Source: Actinomucor elegans (lineage: Eukaryota > Mucoromycota > Mucoromycetes > Mucorales > Mucoraceae). From it: a DNA stretch of 64,000 nucleotides. Location of the stretch: contig JAMSLZ010000002.1 of NCBI GenBank assembly GCA_026027325.1, positions 2,790,001-2,854,000 of the forward strand. Direction: 5' to 3'. The notes under the pieces are model-generated. The model did not search any database and was not told the DNA's origin. It saw only the letters and a list, made by a program, of their open reading frames with translations. The position numbers and the translations under genes were made by a program. Below are positions 50,886-61,451 of this stretch, in pieces (within the stretch, counting starts at the first letter, position 1; each line of letters begins with the position of its first letter).

Positions 50886-53028
50886 GTCATTGTTATATAG
50901 AATTTAATAAAGTACCATTACATTTGTCTCAACCTCGAATCTTTTTCGATGCACTTTGTCAAGTTTTATGTACACACGTCGGCGTGATGGATCTGCACGA
51001 GCAAACACTTTAATTGATAAACAACATCGCGGTTGAAACAGCACTTAACTAACGTGCTATACTTACATTATCTTACTATTTCAGACAGCTAAAATTCATG
51101 AGTGGTATGAAGGAAATAGGTCCTATTTCCTCTTTGGTCTAACCTCCTATGAGTAACTTTGAGATCCTAGATAATAAATGCAACTTTTTAAATTGATTCG
51201 GCTGGATGATCTATTGTAGATCATTAGATTTAGTCTATATAGAACATACATAAGGTACAATGCATTATTAACAAAAAAAAAAATTGTATTAAAAGCATCG
51301 CAATCTAGCAAAGGTTTTATTTTATTTAACTTTCTATTCTAAATATGGTCTACTAATTAAAACCGAAATTAAGTCAGGATCGGTCGAAAGATCTAACGTT
51401 CAAAGCGATTTGACATTACTACCTTATTATAGACTTTACTTATACTCCACCATAAATTCAACATTTCTTTTCAAACTAGTAAGTTACAAACAGTGCAAAG
51501 AGTGCTTGATGTTTTTGTATATGATTTTATTATTACAAAATGCTCGATATATGACTGTATTTTTAAATTCACTTTTTCAAAGATAACTCTTTGAATAAAA
51601 TTGAATATAGAAAAAAATCTACAATGTCATGCTACTCAAATACACCACATAAGCTTCGACATTTGGGTCAGGTATAAATTAGGTTAATAACCGATACCCA
51701 ATCAGAGCATTTGACACGGAGCCTCTTCATCATATAGAAGCCGGATCTTCCGATTGGATGAGTTGCAAATGAAATATTACTCCTACCTTATTTGCTCTAA
51801 ATCGATTACTAAAATAATACACAAAGTGCATTATACCAAATTTAAATGGGGTAAAATCTTTCTTATTTTCCTTTCCATTCATGTAGATCTTTTCGATTGT
51901 TTTGACCCTTTAAAAATAACATCATAATTTGAGTATATCAGCCAAAATATGGATATGAAAACTATTTTAGTAGAGCACTATCACAAATGCAAAATTTACA
52001 TATGTGGACTATGGAGCTTGCTTCCATAATGTTGCTTTTGCAAAAGAAATGTTAAATACGATGTGGCGCTTAAAAGGGAGGTACCTAAGATAATACCCTT
52101 ACCATCCACTCAGAAATCAATCCACTTAACCATCTCTAAATTTCTCAATCAGTCCCGTCTCAATTTCGCATTGATTAGTAAACCATATGCAAAATAAAGT
52201 TAAATACAAGAAAACCATAATTTAGCTGAAATATCAAGGGTGTACTATACACTATTAATCGTCGGTAAATTATAGTCATTTCATTGAACTAAATCTATAT
52301 AGATCTAGATTTCCCTATCGATTTCAGCCCAATGTCACATACGATTAGTATTCCATGCTTAAAATGTGATGTTTTATTTCATGGAATCTCTAAAATAATG
52401 AGTCTGCCTTGCTAAATTAATCAACAACTATCGATGAAAAGCTTACTATAGTAATAATCTAGGCATTGCCATTTGAGGGATGAGCATGTAGATAGTAACT
52501 TGGTCAATTTTTAACTCAAAAGTTCTGCTGCTGCATGATGATTTATTTTTTTCGCATAGATGATTAACAAGGCTTGAAAACGGAAATCTAAATTTGGGGT
52601 CATTTCATCAGCTATATGAATGCATTGTTGGTTGATATAAGCGGTCAAAAAGTATCGCTAATCCGCATATACACAAGAGCTAATGTACACAGGTTTATTT
52701 TTATCGTCTATTATCCATTTCTCTTGGTTTTATTACACTCAATCAATATAAGCCATTATTCTTACTATAGCATACTGATTAATTTTGTATATCATCATTT
52801 ATCTATTGTGTGAAAATTTATACCAAGAGTAAGGTGAGTGAATAATGTAGTATATATGGTACTAATCTAAATATCGCAGCTATTTCAATGACGAAATCGT
52901 TACTCAACTGTATAATACAATGCTTCAACGTTGTGAAACCTAAAAAAAAAGGCCCTTGTAAATGGTTCATATATAAACTGGAAAACACCAGGTAGTTTCT
53001 TTTTCCTTTATCTCAATAATCAAGAAAC
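50886..53028. other. AT-rich intergenic region with minus-strand repeat monomers
   Basis: No gene. Minus-strand repeat cores occur at about 52160-52190 (TACTAATCAATGCGAAATTG) and 52332-52360, about 168 bp apart. A small stem, GAAATAGG/CCTATTTC, is at 51116-51131. A 65-codon plus-strand frame at 52616-52813 has no recognisable content. Confidence 0.6.
52150..52365 (-). repeat. Two diverged monomers of the dispersed repeat family
   Basis: Read on the minus strand, both copies have GCAT(A/G)..TACTAATC..(A/T)(A/T)GTG(C)GA(A/C)ATTG followed by a GAAAT(T/C)(T/G)AGA-type block, collinear with the copies at 34.3 and 56.8-57.3 kb. Confidence 0.45.
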
Positions 53029-54718
53029 ATGAGCGACAGCCAAAAAAACACAACAGCGCGCCACAAGTTGCGCGATGTCGCTCAAAAAGTGAGCAACAAA
53101 ATGTAATGAATACAGGATTACAGATAGTGTAGGTGCTAAGTCATACTCATGCGTTTAAATAGCCTTGCAGAGCATCAATCAGATGCACATCAGACACTAA
53201 GAAGTTATCCTGGCAATGAAAACAGAGCTATGCGATCGATAAATAAAGGGGAAATTCATGGTATTGAGCATCCTGGATCCACTGGTGTTATTTATGTAAC
53301 GGATCGTGCCATTAAAAATGGTTATACTTCTGATGGTGGGGGCTGGGCCAATTTTGGTCAAGGAGCTCCAGAAGGTATATATCATCGTAATTTGAGCTTT
53401 TTTTGAGCAAAACTTACAACTCGTATATACAGTTGGACCTATTGAAGGGTGCATGGAAAGACCAAAGACAATTGAAATTCCCCAAAAGGCATACGAATAC
53501 GCATCTACCACTGGCGTTACAGATCTGAGGAAAGCGGTCGCTCGCCTCTATAATGAAATCTATCGTCAAGGTAAAGAATCCAAGTATACGTACGAAAATG
53601 TTAGTATTACTGCTGGTGGTCGCTCTGGTTTAACACGTCTTGCTGCTGTCATTGGCGATATCAATGTGGGTTACTTTTTACCTGAATACACTGCATATGA
53701 GCAAATGCTCGGTGTTTTTAAACGTTTTGTGCCTATTCCTACGGCCTTGGAAGAAGACACACGTTACCATATTGATTCTGAAACAATCCGAAAAGAAATT
53801 GCTAGTCGCGGTTTAGGCGCCATAGTTGCGTCTAATCCTCGCAATCCTACAGGTCAGGTTATTCACGGTGAGGAACTGAAGGAACTGGTAAATATTGCCA
53901 AAGAAAAGCATGCGACCTTGATCATGGATGAATTTTATTCAGCTTATATATATGATCAAGAAGAAGGCCATACAGTTAGTATTTCAAGGTATGTAGATGA
54001 TGTAAATATGGACCCTGTTATCATAGTTGATGGTATGTCGAAGAATTTTCGTGTAAGTGAACAATAGCCCAATACCCTCGCCTCCCTTTTTATTCAGTAT
54101 TCAATTAGATGCCCGGTTGGCGCATATGTTGGATTGTGGGACCAAAGCAAGTTATTTCTTCTATGGAAAGTGCCGGTTCGTTTCTAGATGGTGGTGCAAA
54201 TCATCCGCTTCAATTGGCTGCTATCCCTTTCTTGGATCCGGCAAAGTTTAGAGATGAAGCTAAAGCCCTTCAAAGACACTTTAAACAAAAGCGTGATTTC
54301 GTGCTTAAGCGTTTGGCAGAGATGGGTTTGACGGTTAAAGTACCTCCTAATGCTACCTTTTATATATGGCTTGATCTCAGTCAGCTTCCTGAGCCTATCA
54401 ATATTGGGCTTCATTTCTTTGAAGAGTGTTTGAAAGACAAAATGTGAGTTTAACGTTTCAACATGTTTTTATTCAAAGTGACAAACTTTCTTTACTATAG
54501 TATCGTAGTACCTGGTATCTTTTTCGATATTAATGTATGTATGTCATCACCAGTATACATGTATACTAATGCTATATTTACTATAGCCTTCCCATCGTCG
54601 TGAATTGTTTGAATCGCCTTGCCATCACTTTATAAGACTGAGTTTCGGACCACCTTTGGAAGAACTGAAACTAGGGCTGGATAACATGGAACGCGTCATA
54701 AAGAAATTCAAAAAATAA
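53029..54718 (+). CDS. Class I/II PLP-dependent aminotransferase
   Basis: A fold-type I aminotransferase; the substrate is not certain. Exons are 53029-53102, 53163-53374, 53433-54052, 54109-54443, 54501-54534 and 54587-54718, giving 468 aa with every junction in frame. Motifs: SITAGGRSGLTRLAAVIG (cofactor phosphate region), LPEYTAYEQML, ASNPRNPTGQVI (substrate/cofactor Asn), TLIMDEFYSAYIY (Asp-x-x-Tyr pair), and VDGMSKNFRMPGWRICWIVG, where Lys is the Schiff-base residue, then FIRLSFGPP with the carboxylate-binding Arg. The N-terminal 45 residues are basic with little similarity to known families. The core resembles prokaryotic-type aspartate or related aminotransferases more than the standard fungal cytosolic or mitochondrial ones, so acquisition by transfer is possible but untested. 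Confidence 0.88.
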
Positions 54719-55106
54719 AGATCATGTTATAGTGTTTGTTTTATAAAAGAACTTCTTTGTGTAACTTGTTTGCATGATACATTTCATCTGGTGTGTCATC
54801 TTTTTTTTTTTTTTTTGGCTAATCTGACTATACAGGTTTTTTCTTGTATGCACTTTGATCGGAATTGCTTGCCGAACCATCATAACAAATCTGAAACTAC
54901 ATACACCCTTGATCTGCCAATGATATTATTCCCAGAGACCAAGTCCAGTAGTGTAACCAATCATGCTGGAACGTCAATAAATATCGATTTCAACTGCAGA
55001 AGCCCTTTTTCTTCTTTACAAAACTTTCCTACATTAACCTTTCAAACAAAGATTTTGTCACCTTTAAAATAAAAACTCCCCCTATTAAAATTTTTATTTT
55101 ATAACA
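54719..55106. other. Intergenic region upstream of ferritin
   Basis: Holds the aminotransferase 3' end and ferritin promoter. A 100-codon plus-strand frame (54770-55072) begins without a convincing promoter, contains a T15 tract and has no family features; I do not call it a gene. I see no stem typical of an animal iron-responsive element before the ferritin start. Confidence 0.5.
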
Positions 55107-55931
55107 ATGTCTCTTGCCAAACAAAACTTTGCTAGTCAATCTGAAGAAGCCTTGAACCAACAAGTAAACACTGAGTTGCAGGCCTCTCAAGTTTATTTGT
55201 CCATGGCCGCTTGGGCACAACACTCTTCTGTTGCTTTACCAGGTAATTGATAGTACGTTTTAAATGGTATTGGTGTATTGACCCCTTCATAGGTTTGGAA
55301 AAGTATTTCCGTGAATCTGCTAATGAAGTAAGTGTCAATTGGGAAATGCGTAGTTACCATGTCATTAATCCTTATTGTTATTAGGAAAGAGAGCATGCTC
55401 AACATTTGATTGGTTCGTAGCTGAATTGAGAGTCATCTGTGTAGGTTATTAACATAAATTGTGTATAGACTATATCAATACCAGAGGTGGTCGCGTTGTA
55501 TTACGCGCTTTGCAAGCTCCTGAGGTTAGATATCTTACTTATTAACTGACTACCCATGGCACTAACTCGATTCATTAGACTGATTGGAAGTCTGCCAAGA
55601 ATGCAGTTGAATCTGCTCTTCAACTTGAAAAGGGTACGTACAAGTTAGATCCCTTTCATGAAATCTTGGTACTAACTTGTTTGCTATAGATGTCAACAAG
55701 TCCCTCTTGAACTTACACAAGATTTCCGATAGCCAAAGTGATCCTCAAATGTGCGATTTTATTGAAAGCACTTACTTGGCTGAACAAGTTGAAGCTATCA
55801 AAAAGTTGGCTGACATGGTTACTCAACTCAATCGCGTTGGCGAAGGCCTTGGCGTCTACTTGTGGGATCAGCAACTCTATCGTGATGGAACTGGAGCTGG
55901 CAGTCGCGCTACTGGTGGCCCTCACGCTTAA
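55107..55931 (+). CDS. Ferritin, heavy-chain type
   Basis: An iron-storage protein forming a 24-subunit shell with ferroxidase activity. Six exons, 55107-55242, 55293-55327, 55385-55412, 55469-55524, 55579-55633 and 55690-55931, give 183 aa, the size of animal H ferritins. The four-helix bundle is clear: NTELQASQVYLSMAAWA (helix A with the metal-binding Glu and Tyr), RESANEEREHAQHLIDYINT (helix B with the Glu-x-x-His ferroxidase ligands), LQLEKDVNKSLLNLHKI (helix C), and CDFIESTYLAEQVEAIKKL (helix D with Gln). All H-type ferroxidase residues appear to be present. There is no signal peptide, so it is probably cytosolic. Ferritins are absent from most Dikarya but known from Mucorales (zygoferritin of Phycomyces), which supports the taxonomic guess. 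Confidence 0.96.
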
Positions 55932-56233
55932 ACAGAAAAAGCAATACCCGTATCTTCTTTTGATATCATGATTATTTGAGCGTTGGTGGTGGCTATTACC
56001 AACAAGGAATAACAATAAAAAAACGAGCTTTTTCTTTCTCTCAAAACCTGTTTATTCAATCCATTTTACAAATGACCCTACTTGAAGTTATATAGATTGG
56101 TAGGTACATCCATCCATAGATTCTATAAAAACGGGCAATCAAATTGCCCAACAGACTATCGATGTTCCGATTCCCCGATAACAGGACAGACGTTATCATT
56201 TATCGGGCTGAAACTACAAGTCTCGATCCTATA

Positions 56234-56416
56234 CTAAAACATTGAGGTATATAGTACCATCACAGATTGTACATAATCATCACAACGCATCCGGCATGAA
56301 CTTGTGAAATGACAATACCTATTGTTTTTGATCATGTTGCCGCGGCGACCTCCATCAACACTTAAAGTGGTATAGAATGTTGAGAAGAACAAGAGCGCGG
56401 ACAAACGGTTCTCCAT
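56234..56416 (-). CDS. Weak candidate: small secreted protein with three cysteines
   Basis: A 60-codon frame with a hydrophobic N terminus (MENRLSALLFFSTFYTTLSV) that could be a signal peptide, then RYCHFTSSCRMRCDDYV. The cysteine pattern is suggestive of a small disulfide-rich peptide, but an odd number of Cys, no clear promoter and no family match leave it doubtful. A downstream splice could change the C terminus. Confidence 0.25.
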   Translation of the reverse strand: MENRLSALLFFSTFYTTLSVDGGRRGNMIKNNRYCHFTSSCRMRCDDYVQSVMVLYTSMF

Positions 56417-56839
56417 TTAGTGATATTTGATTCACTGGCGCACTTGAAACCTTTTTTTTTTCAAAGCTTAATACCATTTTCATGCGTTCATAAGGACACT
56501 GTAACTCTATCACTTCTTGTTTTCTCTTCCACTTTCTTAAAAATCTTTTGGAAATAGTTTCTTATCAAAATATACACTTACGCAAGCGATTTAAACTCCA
56601 TCGGAACCGACGTTAACCTACCTTTGTGATACCATAACGCCAGTTCTGATGGAATGTCAAGTCTTGTACGCCCTTGAGATCGCTTTACTTAAACAGGGGC
56701 CGAAATTTAACAAGTATAAGCCAATCATTGGTGATGGCTTAGAAATGCATGCATTATAATCTACTGTTCATTATTAACATGTATAATACATTCATTGTGC
56801 TACTTCAACAATGCCCCTAATAGATGCAGCGGCTTATTC

Positions 56840-57350
56840 TGAGCATAGACTACTTCTCAGATGCGACATTTAACTTAGCTCACTGGAGAGATTTAGGGAT
56901 GATCACATTCAATATATGTAATTTCGAATTACTTATTTTCAACATAAAATAAGTTGCTTATTTTCGTTAAACAAAGATTATAGTTGATACAGCACTTTAC
57001 CCTGCATATGAGCTACTTGTTTGATGCGAGAATTGACTAAAATTGACAAAGAACTAGATATGGTTAAAGATAATATATAATGTATCGCAATATTTATACT
57101 TCTTATATTTCAATAAAGTAAAGATTTCGTAGACGGTATTTCATTTTGAACATGGACAGTTTATCAGATGTGAGATTTGATTTCGATCGACGGAGATTTA
57201 AGCATCACAAAATGGAGTTTACATGAAAAGCATGTAATTCAATGTTATTTATATTTCTTATTCTCATTGAACTTTGGTTAAATGATGATTCTATTCGAAA
57301 TAGTAATTCACACAAAAAATGAACTATTAATCCGATGTAATATTGGACCA
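56840..57350 (+). repeat. Tandem cluster of four diverged 146-161-bp monomers
   Basis: Cores at about 56846, 57004, 57150 and 57311 read GCATAGACTACTTCTCAGAT, GCATATGAGCTACTTGTTTG, ACATGGACAGTTTATCAGAT and AATGAACTATTAATCCGATG, each followed by (G)CGA/GAG and a GATTT-type block. Successive steps are 158, 146 and 161 bp. Downstream blocks (CGATCGAC, TGTAATT, TTATTTTC..GTTAAA) recur in order. This is the clearest tandem cluster of the dispersed family. Confidence 0.6.
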
Positions 57351-58101
57351 CGATCGACTAAAGATCTCTGGCTCACGCAACTACTATATCAAGTATTTCT
57401 TCGAGGCTAAGTTGAACTACAAAAAATCAAAATCCTGTCGTATAAGACAATAAACGTCCAATTGAGTCTACTAATAATTTAATTAAGTCGATAGAAAACC
57501 TTATTTTTTTTTTCGAATGGTAGGTTTTTAGTTAAAAAAAAGTTTTCAATTATACAGAAAAAACTGTTTCGTTAGTGTTTTCTGGTGCTTTTGTTACCGT
57601 AAGAAACAATAGTTTAATTAAGTGCATCCGTTAGAAACCATTTCAGCTTATATTTACTAAATTTAAAGGTTGGGTAGATACATTTTTGCTGTTGCAGAGA
57701 TTTTGTTTGAACCACATTATGATGAATTTTACTATCAACCTCTATCGCCCAATGAAATAATAGGATACCTCTTTTGCTGCATTGTAGCCATAGTAACCTA
57801 TCATCATACTGTAGCAGTAAATCGTTTTGGAATAGAAACTGTATTATCAACTGTATTTTTTTTTTTTTTACTATCGAATATATAAAATGAATCAGTTACC
57901 AAATTAAATACTGGTTGATATATTCAGTCGATTAACTTTTACAGACAAGCTACAATTGCATTGGAATACTACAATCGTAAGTACAGCACTATATTCAGAA
58001 ATTGGTTTCGAATGTTCTCAAGGCCAAATGATGAGCGCTATTCAATATTTGCACGATCAAGACTTAGGCCAAATCCTAATGTTGGCGAAACGAAGTCAAA
58101 T

Positions 58102-58183
58102 AATGTGATAGATGCTCTCAGAGCCACGCTTTATTTTCCTTTTTGTAATAAATAATAGTTTCCCTTTCTTCCCTATATCTTTC
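58102..58183 (-). repeat. DIRS inverted terminal repeat, 3' copy
   Basis: 82 bp, reverse complement of 62232-62313 with no difference that I can see; contains AAGCGTGGCTCTGAGAGCAT on the sense strand. Confidence 0.95.
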
Positions 58184-58263
58184 TGCCTAAGCATTACTAT
58201 TCAATTTTTTTTTTTTTTTTTTTTTTGGGAGGGAGTGAGATATAAAATATATAATTATGTTAA

Positions 58264-59637
58264 CTAGATTCCTAGAAATCGGCGATACCAAGGGTGGGTA
58301 TCTATCACATTATTTGACTTCGTTTCGCCAACATTAGGATTGTTTGTTGTTCCTAAAACAATCTCAGTTGGCTCCACTCCGTCTTCTAATGTGATAGTGT
58401 TTTCCGTTTGAGAAAAATTTGAATAAGTGATTGCCGTACTTGAGGATTCTTGATTTGTTGGTTTATAATAGAATTTTTCAAAAGTATTTGAGTTAAGGCT
58501 CCAGCCAGCATGTTCTTTTACTGAATCGATAGAGTGTCCCTTTTCCACCGCTTTTGTACTTGACGCCGCTCGTATTGAATGTGCTTTGAATTTAGTGGTG
58601 TCGATACCCGATTTTTCCATTAGTAGTTTAACCCAGTTGGACATGGTTGATGGACGAATGGAGGTAACTGATTCTGGTTTTTCAATAAAAGCTAAGAATA
58701 AAGTGTGATCCACAGGTAGATTTCTCCTTAAAATCGCAGTTTTTTGAACAAATACATTTAGAGTAGATACCGGGCATAAGCGAGAATCTTGAAGAACGCC
58801 TAACTTAGATGTCTTGACTTGAGTTTCTTTGGGCTCACGAAAGTGTACTGTGACTCCTGTAAGAGTTGAATTTGTTGAATCTTGATACTGAAAGATAGTG
58901 TCACGAAATTGAAGTCTGCCCATATCCGATCTTGGTCTGGCCATCGTAGCTAAGCAAAGTAAAGCAATTGTTTTGAGTTGTAAATCATATAAGTTTAGGT
59001 TATTTGAATCTGCCCAAGATGAAAGAATGAACATAGTCATTTTGTTTGTATCCCATGTTTCCAACTGTTGAGGTGTAGGAATTTTTACTTCTGATCTACG
59101 CTTTGCTGCAAAGAAGGCTTGAATTGTTGGTTGGATTGCTAACGGCATTTCATCCGGGTACAGTTCACGAAAGACCGAAGCTATGGAAGATCTTAAGGTG
59201 TTTAAGTGATTGCTGCTGTATTTGTTATTAGCGACTAAAAATTGTAAAATATTTGCACAGTTGTAAGCCGTCGGAACAATTTTTGGGTTTTGTTGTAAAC
59301 ACCAACGATGCCATTGTCGCCATCCATTATCGTATATTTTTGTGGTGCTTTTGCGTGTTGAATTTTTAAGATATTCAATACTAGCAGTGTCGGTTAAACC
59401 AGACTTGTGCCTTGCGTTGCTGATAATAGCCAAGCGGTCAGTGAGAACCTCTTGTTGATCTTCATTATAATTGGGTTGTCCAAGTGCTTCATTCTCAAGA
59501 CCATTGGGTACCAATATTGACTGGGCCACAGAGGAGTGATCAAAACTGCTTGATGTATCTTCTGTTTCTTCAGCTGTTGTATCACTTTTGGGATTAATTT
59601 CCAGGGGGGATTCAAAAACATCCCTTTTTTGAGCCAT
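58264..59637 (-). CDS. DIRS tyrosine recombinase
   Basis: A tyrosine recombinase that integrates the circular DNA intermediate, replacing the DDE integrase of LTR elements. The frame is open from 62184 to 58264, but the recognisable protein begins around the ATG at 59637 (457 aa). An N-terminal helical domain (TRKSTTKIYDNGWRQWHRWC, ILQFLVANNKYSSNHLNTLR) precedes the catalytic domain: ATMARPRSDMGRL (first Arg), then AHSIRAASSTKA (His-x-x-Arg), KEHAGWSLNSNTFEKFYYKP (His/Trp and the nucleophilic Tyr). All expected catalytic residues are present. The C-terminal tail overlaps the internal complementary region. It overlaps the end of the RT frame by about 240 bp, so a separate start, splicing or reinitiation is required. 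Confidence 0.9.
   Translation of the reverse strand: MAQKRDVFESPLEINPKSDTTAEETEDTSSSFDHSSVAQSILVPNGLENEALGQPNYNEDQQEVLTDRLAIISNARHKSGLTDTASIEYLKNSTRKSTTKIYDNGWRQWHRWCLQQNPKIVPTAYNCANILQFLVANNKYSSNHLNTLRSSIASVFRELYPDEMPLAIQPTIQAFFAAKRRSEVKIPTPQQLETWDTNKMTMFILSSWADSNNLNLYDLQLKTIALLCLATMARPRSDMGRLQFRDTIFQYQDSTNSTLTGVTVHFREPKETQVKTSKLGVLQDSRLCPVSTLNVFVQKTAILRRNLPVDHTLFLAFIEKPESVTSIRPSTMSNWVKLLMEKSGIDTTKFKAHSIRAASSTKAVEKGHSIDSVKEHAGWSLNSNTFEKFYYKPTNQESSSTAITYSNFSQTENTITLEDGVEPTEIVLGTTNNPNVGETKSNNVIDTHPWYRRFLGI
58303..58398 (-). repeat. DIRS internal complementary region
   Basis: 96 bp complementary to both outer ends joined at AATC. It lies within the C-terminal codons of the recombinase frame, so the same bases encode protein and serve as the template that completes the ends. 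Confidence 0.95.
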
Positions 59638-61451
59638 TTTTGTTGAAACGCGTCTTGTGCCTCGGCTGATGGATCTGGATGAAGACTCCAGTATCTCTTC
59701 AGTTGATGGTTGTGGGAAGCCGCAAAGGCGTCCACTACAAGCGGTCCCCATTGTTGTATCACTTGATGAAATAGTTTTTTCGGAATGGTTTGTTCGTAAA
59801 GTGGAATCTGTTTCCTGGATAGTTGGTCTGCGAGAGTGTTTTGTAATCCCGCGATGTGTTGATAAGTCACTGTCAAGTGGTAGCGGTTGCAGAGTTCTTG
59901 AATCAGTATTGCCAGTTCCTGTAGCTGATGAGAGGCTGTACCTCCAAATTTTGTTGTGTATTTGAGGGCTGTGGTGTTGTCTGTGAAAACCTTTATCGTG
60001 CAATTTTCTAATCTTAGAGCATGCATTTTCAATGCATAATAGACTGCCTTCAGTTCGCGAACGTTTATTGAGGTCGATTTGTCTTGGTTGTTCCAAAACC
60101 CGAATGTTGATATCATTGGTGAGCTCACCCCCCAACCTGTGTCTGAACTGTCTGTGTATATCGTTAGTTGGGGAGCAGGAACTGTTATTGCTTGAATAGG
60201 TAGGCCGTTCTTCGATGAGATTGATTCCTTCCACCAATGAAATTCTTGTAAACTCTGAGGGGATATTTGGCATGGCATCTCCCAGTTCTGATTGTTTTTG
60301 TGAAGACTCTTCGCTAGATCTCTCTGTAAATAGCGAATGTGGAGAAGAGCTTCTCCTATAGCTGGAATCATTGATGTTACTTTGCCCAACAGGCCCGCTA
60401 TCCATCTGCATGTGCGTTGGACTGGTTGAGTAGCTTGACGGATCTTTAACAAAAGTTTGTTTATTTTCTGCAGTGGTACTGTAATTTTCATTTTCTTTGT
60501 ATTGAATTGAAAACCCAAGAACTCTTGTGTCTGTGATGGTGTGAGAAGACTTTTTTCTTCGTTGATTATAAATCCCAAGGATTGGAGATGAGTAATTACC
60601 TTTCTGGTGGTTGCGAGCAAGTCTCTTTTTGTTTTTGACAGTAAACAAATATCGTCTAGGTAGTAGACTAGACGGATACCTTCTTGACGTAAAGGTTCGA
60701 TAGCGTAACGCATTATTTTTGAGAACAGACGAGGAGCTACGTTTAGGCCAAACGCTAGCGATCGATACTGGTAAACAACGCCTTCGTTTTTGAAAGTGAG
60801 GTATCTTCGTGATTTTGGATGGATTGGAACCACTGTATAGGCGTCCTTCAAGTCGATTTTGCACATAAAATCTCCTTGTTCGATCAATTCTCTTAGTGCC
60901 GGGATACCTTCCATTTTGAAGTGCTCGCATTGGATATGTTGATTTAGCCGTTGACAGTTCAGAATCGGCCTGCGCTTTGTTTTTTCTTGAATTGTGAAGA
61001 ACTTTGAAAGGTAATCTTTTGATTGAGTTGGCATTATCTCTATTATTCCTGCGGATAAAAATTTTTTGACAGCTTCGTTGGCGGCTTGCTGTTCTGTTGA
61101 GTTGAGTTGTAATACATTGATTTTCCATGGTATCGGACGGGTGGCAAACGGAATTTTGTATCCTTCCTTGACGATTGAAAGAGGAAATGGATGAGTTGTT
61201 ATCTGTGTCCAATATTTGTGGAAATGAGTAAGACGGCCTCCAGGTAAGATGCCGTCTTGTGGTGTTGTATAATGTTGAATAGGAGATGTCTTGTTGGTTT
61301 GTTGTTGAGGGTTCTGCGGCAGTTGTTGAACTATAGGTTGTTGTTGGCCACTGAAGGGGAGGGCTGTGAATTCTGTTGATTGGAGGGGAGAGTGCCTCTG
61401 CCTCGTCCTCCATGTTGAAAAGAGTGACCGCGTGACCAGTTCCCACGCCAC
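59394..61451 (-). CDS. DIRS reverse transcriptase, RNase H and DNA-methyltransferase-like polyprotein
   Basis: The frame covers 685 codons. N-terminal DIRS motif GGRLTHFHKYWTQIT, then SIVKEGYKIPF, RRPILNCQRLN, CKIDLKDAYTVVPIHP (first catalytic Asp) and LVYYLDDICLL (YLDD box). RNase H follows: LTIYTDSSDTGWGVSS, NVRELKAVYYALKM, KVFTDNTTAL and HIAGLQNTLADQLSR. Last is the methyltransferase-like domain of this class: VVDAFAASHNHQLKRYWSLH, FLNPPWKLIPKVI (NPPW motif) and TPLWPSQYWYPM. There is no ATG upstream of the RT motifs; the first Met codon is about residue 140. The protein must therefore be expressed from gag by frameshifting, or otherwise; gag and this frame overlap at 61331-61451 and a -1 shift would join them. 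All active-site residues look intact. Confidence 0.92.
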   Translation of the reverse strand: MAWELVTRSLFSTWRTRQRHSPLQSTEFTALPFSGQQQPIVQQLPQNPQQQTNKTSPIQHYTTPQDGILPGGRLTHFHKYWTQITTHPFPLSIVKEGYKIPFATRPIPWKINVLQLNSTEQQAANEAVKKFLSAGIIEIMPTQSKDYLSKFFTIQEKTKRRPILNCQRLNQHIQCEHFKMEGIPALRELIEQGDFMCKIDLKDAYTVVPIHPKSRRYLTFKNEGVVYQYRSLAFGLNVAPRLFSKIMRYAIEPLRQEGIRLVYYLDDICLLSKTKRDLLATTRKVITHLQSLGFIINEEKSLLTPSQTQEFLGFQFNTKKMKITVPLQKINKLLLKIRQATQPVQRTCRWIAGLLGKVTSMIPAIGEALLHIRYLQRDLAKSLHKNNQNWEMPCQISPQSLQEFHWWKESISSKNGLPIQAITVPAPQLTIYTDSSDTGWGVSSPMISTFGFWNNQDKSTSINVRELKAVYYALKMHALRLENCTIKVFTDNTTALKYTTKFGGTASHQLQELAILIQELCNRYHLTVTYQHIAGLQNTLADQLSRKQIPLYEQTIPKKLFHQVIQQWGPLVVDAFAASHNHQLKRYWSLHPDPSAEAQDAFQQKWLKKGMFLNPPWKLIPKVIQQLKKQKIHQAVLITPLWPSQYWYPMVLRMKHLDNPIIMKINKRFSLTAWLLSATQGTSLV

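Larger units (their letters stand above)
55932..57669. other. Intergenic region with satellite-like cluster
   Basis: After the ferritin 3' end (AATAAAAAAACG-type signal near 56011) there is one weak candidate gene on the minus strand (56234-56416), a short stem GGGCAATTTGATTGCCC-like (56132-56150, read on either strand), and at 56840-57350 four tandem diverged repeat monomers. Confidence 0.6.

Noticed and set aside
54770..55072. 100-codon plus-strand frame upstream of ferritin
   Set aside because: Contains a homopolymer T run, no domain or signal features, and sits in the ferritin promoter interval.
56132..56150. GGGCAATTTGATTGCCC hairpin as a bacterial-type terminator
   Set aside because: The genome is eukaryotic and the stem is short; it has no evident role.
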